Source: Alteromonas sp. C1M14
GTDB lineage: Bacteria; Pseudomonadota; Gammaproteobacteria; Enterobacterales; Alteromonadaceae
Assembly: GCF_018860965.1 (NCBI RefSeq)
Contig: NZ_JAHKQF010000018.1
Coordinates: forward strand, 62,001-126,000
Direction of reading: 5' to 3'
DNA: 64,000 nucleotides
Position numbers and translations under genes: made by a program. The notes beneath the pieces are model-generated. The model made no database searches, was not told the DNA's origin, and saw nothing but the letters and a program-made list of their open reading frames with translations. Below, in pieces: positions 61,955-64,000 of this stretch; position 1 is the stretch's first letter, and each line of letters begins with the position of its first letter.

Positions 61955-63142
61955 ATGGAAAATTTAGGAATGGTAAAAAAACAAACTTTAGTTTCGACTG
62001 CGCTTTGGCTAGCAGTAACAGCGCTTCCGGCTTTGGCTCAGGAAAACCTTGATGCTGGATTTTACATAGATGGGAAAGCCTCGATCGTTCATGATGACAA
62101 TATCTATAGAGTTACGGATGAGTTAGCCAAGTCTGACGACTATCTGAGTATTATGCCATCGATAGACTTAATAGGAGAGTCTGGCAAGCAGCGTTACGAG
62201 CTATCATATTCTGGTGATTATGCAAAGTTTAATGATGAAAGCGATGCGGATTTTGACGACCATGTATTCAAAGGAAAAGTTAGCTTTGATCATACCCTAA
62301 AGTTTAGCTCTAGATTAGAAGCAGGCTATCAAAGTGAACATGAAGATCCAGGTTCTATTAATCGTGTCCAGCTAGACATTACAGAATATAACAAATATGA
62401 CCAAAACTATTTTTTGGCAGGCCTGAGTTACGGTAGCGAGGCTGCTGTTGGTCGTTTATCATTTGATTATAGAAGAACAGATAAAGACTATAAAAATAAT
62501 GGTTTAGATTATCTTGATTTTGTAAGCAACCAGTTTAGTGGTCGCTTCACTTATAGGTTAGCACCTAAAACCAGGGTTTATACTCAAATCATTCAAACAA
62601 ATTACGATTATTCTCCAGCAACAACATTTGAGCTGGACAATAAATATATTCGTTATTTAGCAGGTGTTACTTGGGATTTTACAAATAAAATTTCAGGTGA
62701 TATCAACATAGGATATCAAGATCGAGACTACGACTTAGAGAGTCTACAAGATATCGACGGGTTTGCTTACGACGGTGAGTTAAACTGGGCTATTAATACT
62801 TTTACTAAAGTCGGAATAGCTGCGACACGTGAATCTGTGGATTCTTCACTTGAAGAGGTAGGCGGGTTTCTTCGAACCTCTTATTCTCTGAGTTTTGAGC
62901 ATGAAATTACCGAACTACTCAAATTAACAGCAGATGCCGGTTACCTAAATGATGAATTAGTATTTACGTCAACCCGTGAAGATAAGCGGTATGCATATGA
63001 AGTTGGAGTAGAATATGCAATTACAAGAAATATAGTATTGGGCTCTTCTTACACTTATGAAGAAAGAGACTCTACTGACGAATTAGCTAACTTCGAAGCT
63101 AATATATTTCGCCTTTCTATCGCCGTTGAATTGGACAATTAG
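61955..63142 (+). CDS. Outer-membrane beta-barrel protein of an exopolysaccharide locus
   Basis: 395 residues; ATG 61955 follows AAGGA closely, while an ATG five codons on (61970) also has AGGA touching it. Signal peptide ends ALPALAQ. The barrel shows the repeated SYSGDYAKF, YQSEHEDPG, YNKYDQNYF pattern with frequent Tyr/Asp/Lys and ends LSIAVELDN. It resembles the BBP2-type beta-barrels found first in exopolysaccharide operons, probably an accessory export or anchoring barrel. Confidence 0.78.
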   Translation: MENLGMVKKQTLVSTALWLAVTALPALAQENLDAGFYIDGKASIVHDDNIYRVTDELAKSDDYLSIMPSIDLIGESGKQRYELSYSGDYAKFNDESDADFDDHVFKGKVSFDHTLKFSSRLEAGYQSEHEDPGSINRVQLDITEYNKYDQNYFLAGLSYGSEAAVGRLSFDYRRTDKDYKNNGLDYLDFVSNQFSGRFTYRLAPKTRVYTQIIQTNYDYSPATTFELDNKYIRYLAGVTWDFTNKISGDINIGYQDRDYDLESLQDIDGFAYDGELNWAINTFTKVGIAATRESVDSSLEEVGGFLRTSYSLSFEHEITELLKLTADAGYLNDELVFTSTREDKRYAYEVGVEYAITRNIVLGSSYTYEERDSTDELANFEANIFRLSIAVELDN

Positions 63143-63144
63143 TC

Positions 63145-63690
63145 ATGGTTAAAAGTAATTCGTTTCTCAGTTTTTTAATATTATTTCTATCCACTATATC
63201 TGCGTCTAATTTAGCTAATGCTCAATCCTTAGAGCATTACAAACTCGGTGCTGATGATGTAATTTCAGTAAGCGTTTTCGATGAACCAGATTTAAGCTTG
63301 AAAGAAGCTCGAGTTTCGAGCACCGGTACTATCGCAATGCCGTTGATCGGGCAAGTAGATGTAAAGGGGTTGAGCGTATCCGAAGCCGAGCAATTGATAA
63401 GAGAGCTTTATTTAGGGGACTACCTAAAAAAGCCAGATATTAATATAACAATAGTTGAATATAGACAATTCTATGTAAATGGGGAAGTGAACAAACCTGG
63501 CGGGTATAGTTTTAGAGATGGAATGACAATACAAAGGGCTATTACTTTAGCTGGAGGTTTTACTGAGAGAGCGGCTCGAAAAAATATCAAACTTTTAAGA
63601 GAAAATGGTAATGGAGTCCCTGTTGAGGCAGATATATCTACTCAGGTAAGGCCCGGAGATGTAATCACAGTAGAAGAAAGCTTCTTCTAA
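63145..63690 (+). CDS. Wza-like polysaccharide export protein
   Basis: 181 residues with signal peptide (residues 1-26, ending NAQ). Poly_export domain starts YKLGADDVISVSVFDEPDLS, with DGTI-like STGTIAMPLIGQV; an SLBB-type repeat (FYVNGEVNKPGGYSFRDG, MTIQRAITLAGGFTERA) follows. It is half the length of E. coli Wza (about 380) and lacks its C-terminal barrel helix; this short form is normal in many marine exopolysaccharide loci and may depend on the neighbouring beta-barrel. 2 bp after the previous gene. Confidence 0.9.
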   Translation: MVKSNSFLSFLILFLSTISASNLANAQSLEHYKLGADDVISVSVFDEPDLSLKEARVSSTGTIAMPLIGQVDVKGLSVSEAEQLIRELYLGDYLKKPDINITIVEYRQFYVNGEVNKPGGYSFRDGMTIQRAITLAGGFTERAARKNIKLLRENGNGVPVEADISTQVRPGDVITVEESFF

Positions 63691-63703
63691 AAGGAATTCA
63701 AAT

Positions 63704-64000
63704 ATGCGTGAATTAGGGAATGCAGACTCTTCTGTTAAACAAGCTGAAAACACTATAGATTTAGGTTTATATTTTAAAATTCTCAAGAAAAGAAAATGGA
63801 GCATAATGCTTTTTACATTTGTCTTTTTCTCGTTGGGAGTTTTATATTTAAGTAAAGCTACTCCAATTTATCAAGCGTCAGTTAAAATTCAAGCTGATCC
63901 AGTTCAGCCAAATGCAAATGCTCAAGACGCTTTTTTAATGAATTCTATGATATTTTTATTTTACGAGACTCAGTATGAAATTATTCAATCAAGAAAAGTA
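63704..64000 (+). CDS. Wzz/chain-length determinant, N-terminal part
   Basis: ATG 63704 with AAGGA 8 bp upstream; at least 99 residues before the window end. TIDLGLYFKILKKRKWSIM followed by one hydrophobic helix (FTFVFFSLGVLYLS) and YQASVKIQADP is the Wzz-domain start of polysaccharide co-polymerases or bacterial tyrosine kinases. Whether a kinase domain follows cannot be seen. Confidence 0.82.
   Translation, partial: MRELGNADSSVKQAENTIDLGLYFKILKKRKWSIMLFTFVFFSLGVLYLSKATPIYQASVKIQADPVQPNANAQDAFLMNSMIFLFYETQYEIIQSRKV

Noticed and set aside
1-64000. CRISPR arrays, prophage, insertion sequences, tRNA or rRNA genes
   Set aside because: No regularly spaced repeats, transposase or integrase genes, terminal inverted repeats or RNA gene signatures were seen on either strand.

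Overview
The window looks like chromosome of a marine gammaproteobacterium, most likely Alteromonadaceae. The grounds are many TonB-dependent receptors, a NagP/NagA/NagB-II/NagK cluster, GcvA-type LysR regulators, a uronide lyase with a sodium symporter, a nickel superoxide dismutase and moderate GC content. No rRNA, tRNA, CRISPR array, phage, insertion sequence or replication origin was seen. Functions are read from motifs and remembered family resemblance; no database search was run.

Region 1-29 kb is catabolic. A peptidase fragment (cut by the window edge) and a LysR gene are read leftwards. A 25-bp perfect palindrome separates the LysR gene from a rightward operon: guanidino-modifying enzyme, carbamoylase-type amidohydrolase, aldehyde dehydrogenase and AruH-like arginine transaminase. 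A strong bidirectional terminator (7205-7242) separates this from a long leftward run (20949 to 7260): TonB receptor, TPR-sulfotransferase, TIM-barrel protein, AruI-like 2-ketoarginine decarboxylase, YjiH-type transporter, Rieske oxygenase, GabD, GabT, ferredoxin reductase and [2Fe-2S] ferredoxin. Together these outline arginine (or a methylated or modified arginine) -> 2-ketoarginine -> 4-guanidinobutanal -> 4-guanidinobutyrate -> GABA -> succinate. The usual guanidinobutyrase is absent from the window; a deiminase plus carbamoylase pair, and/or a three-component Rieske oxygenase, could take its place. A second leftward operon (MFS, nitrilase, SxxK serine hydrolase, iron alcohol dehydrogenase) has its own promoter. 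That promoter and the TonB receptor promoter share a 38-bp identical element placed identically against -35/-10 boxes. A LysR and a LuxR gene lie divergently beside the second copy. An SDR and a GntR/FCD regulator close the region.

Region 30-35 kb is metal-linked. Several Fur-box-like sites surround a 30-residue membrane peptide gene, a PepSY iron-uptake-type operon, and a five-gene operon that ends in Ni-superoxide dismutase (sodN) and its maturation protease (sodX). Fur control would fit replacement of iron SOD by nickel SOD under iron starvation.

Region 35-47 kb holds an alginate-export-like porin, a DTW tRNA-modification protein, an unrecognised 370-residue protein, a uronide set (KduD, heparinase-fold lyase, sodium symporter), and a TonB receptor plus di-heme cytochrome c peroxidase behind another Fur-like box.

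Region 47-64 kb holds an AaeXAB-like efflux operon, the N-acetylglucosamine operon with a NagR-like operator, an M20 peptidase, a NUDIX hydrolase, ycjX-ycjF, an MscS channel, a cold-shock protein and ppnP. The last 2.4 kb, visibly AT-richer, begins an exopolysaccharide export locus (beta-barrel, Wza-like, Wzz-like) that runs off the right edge.
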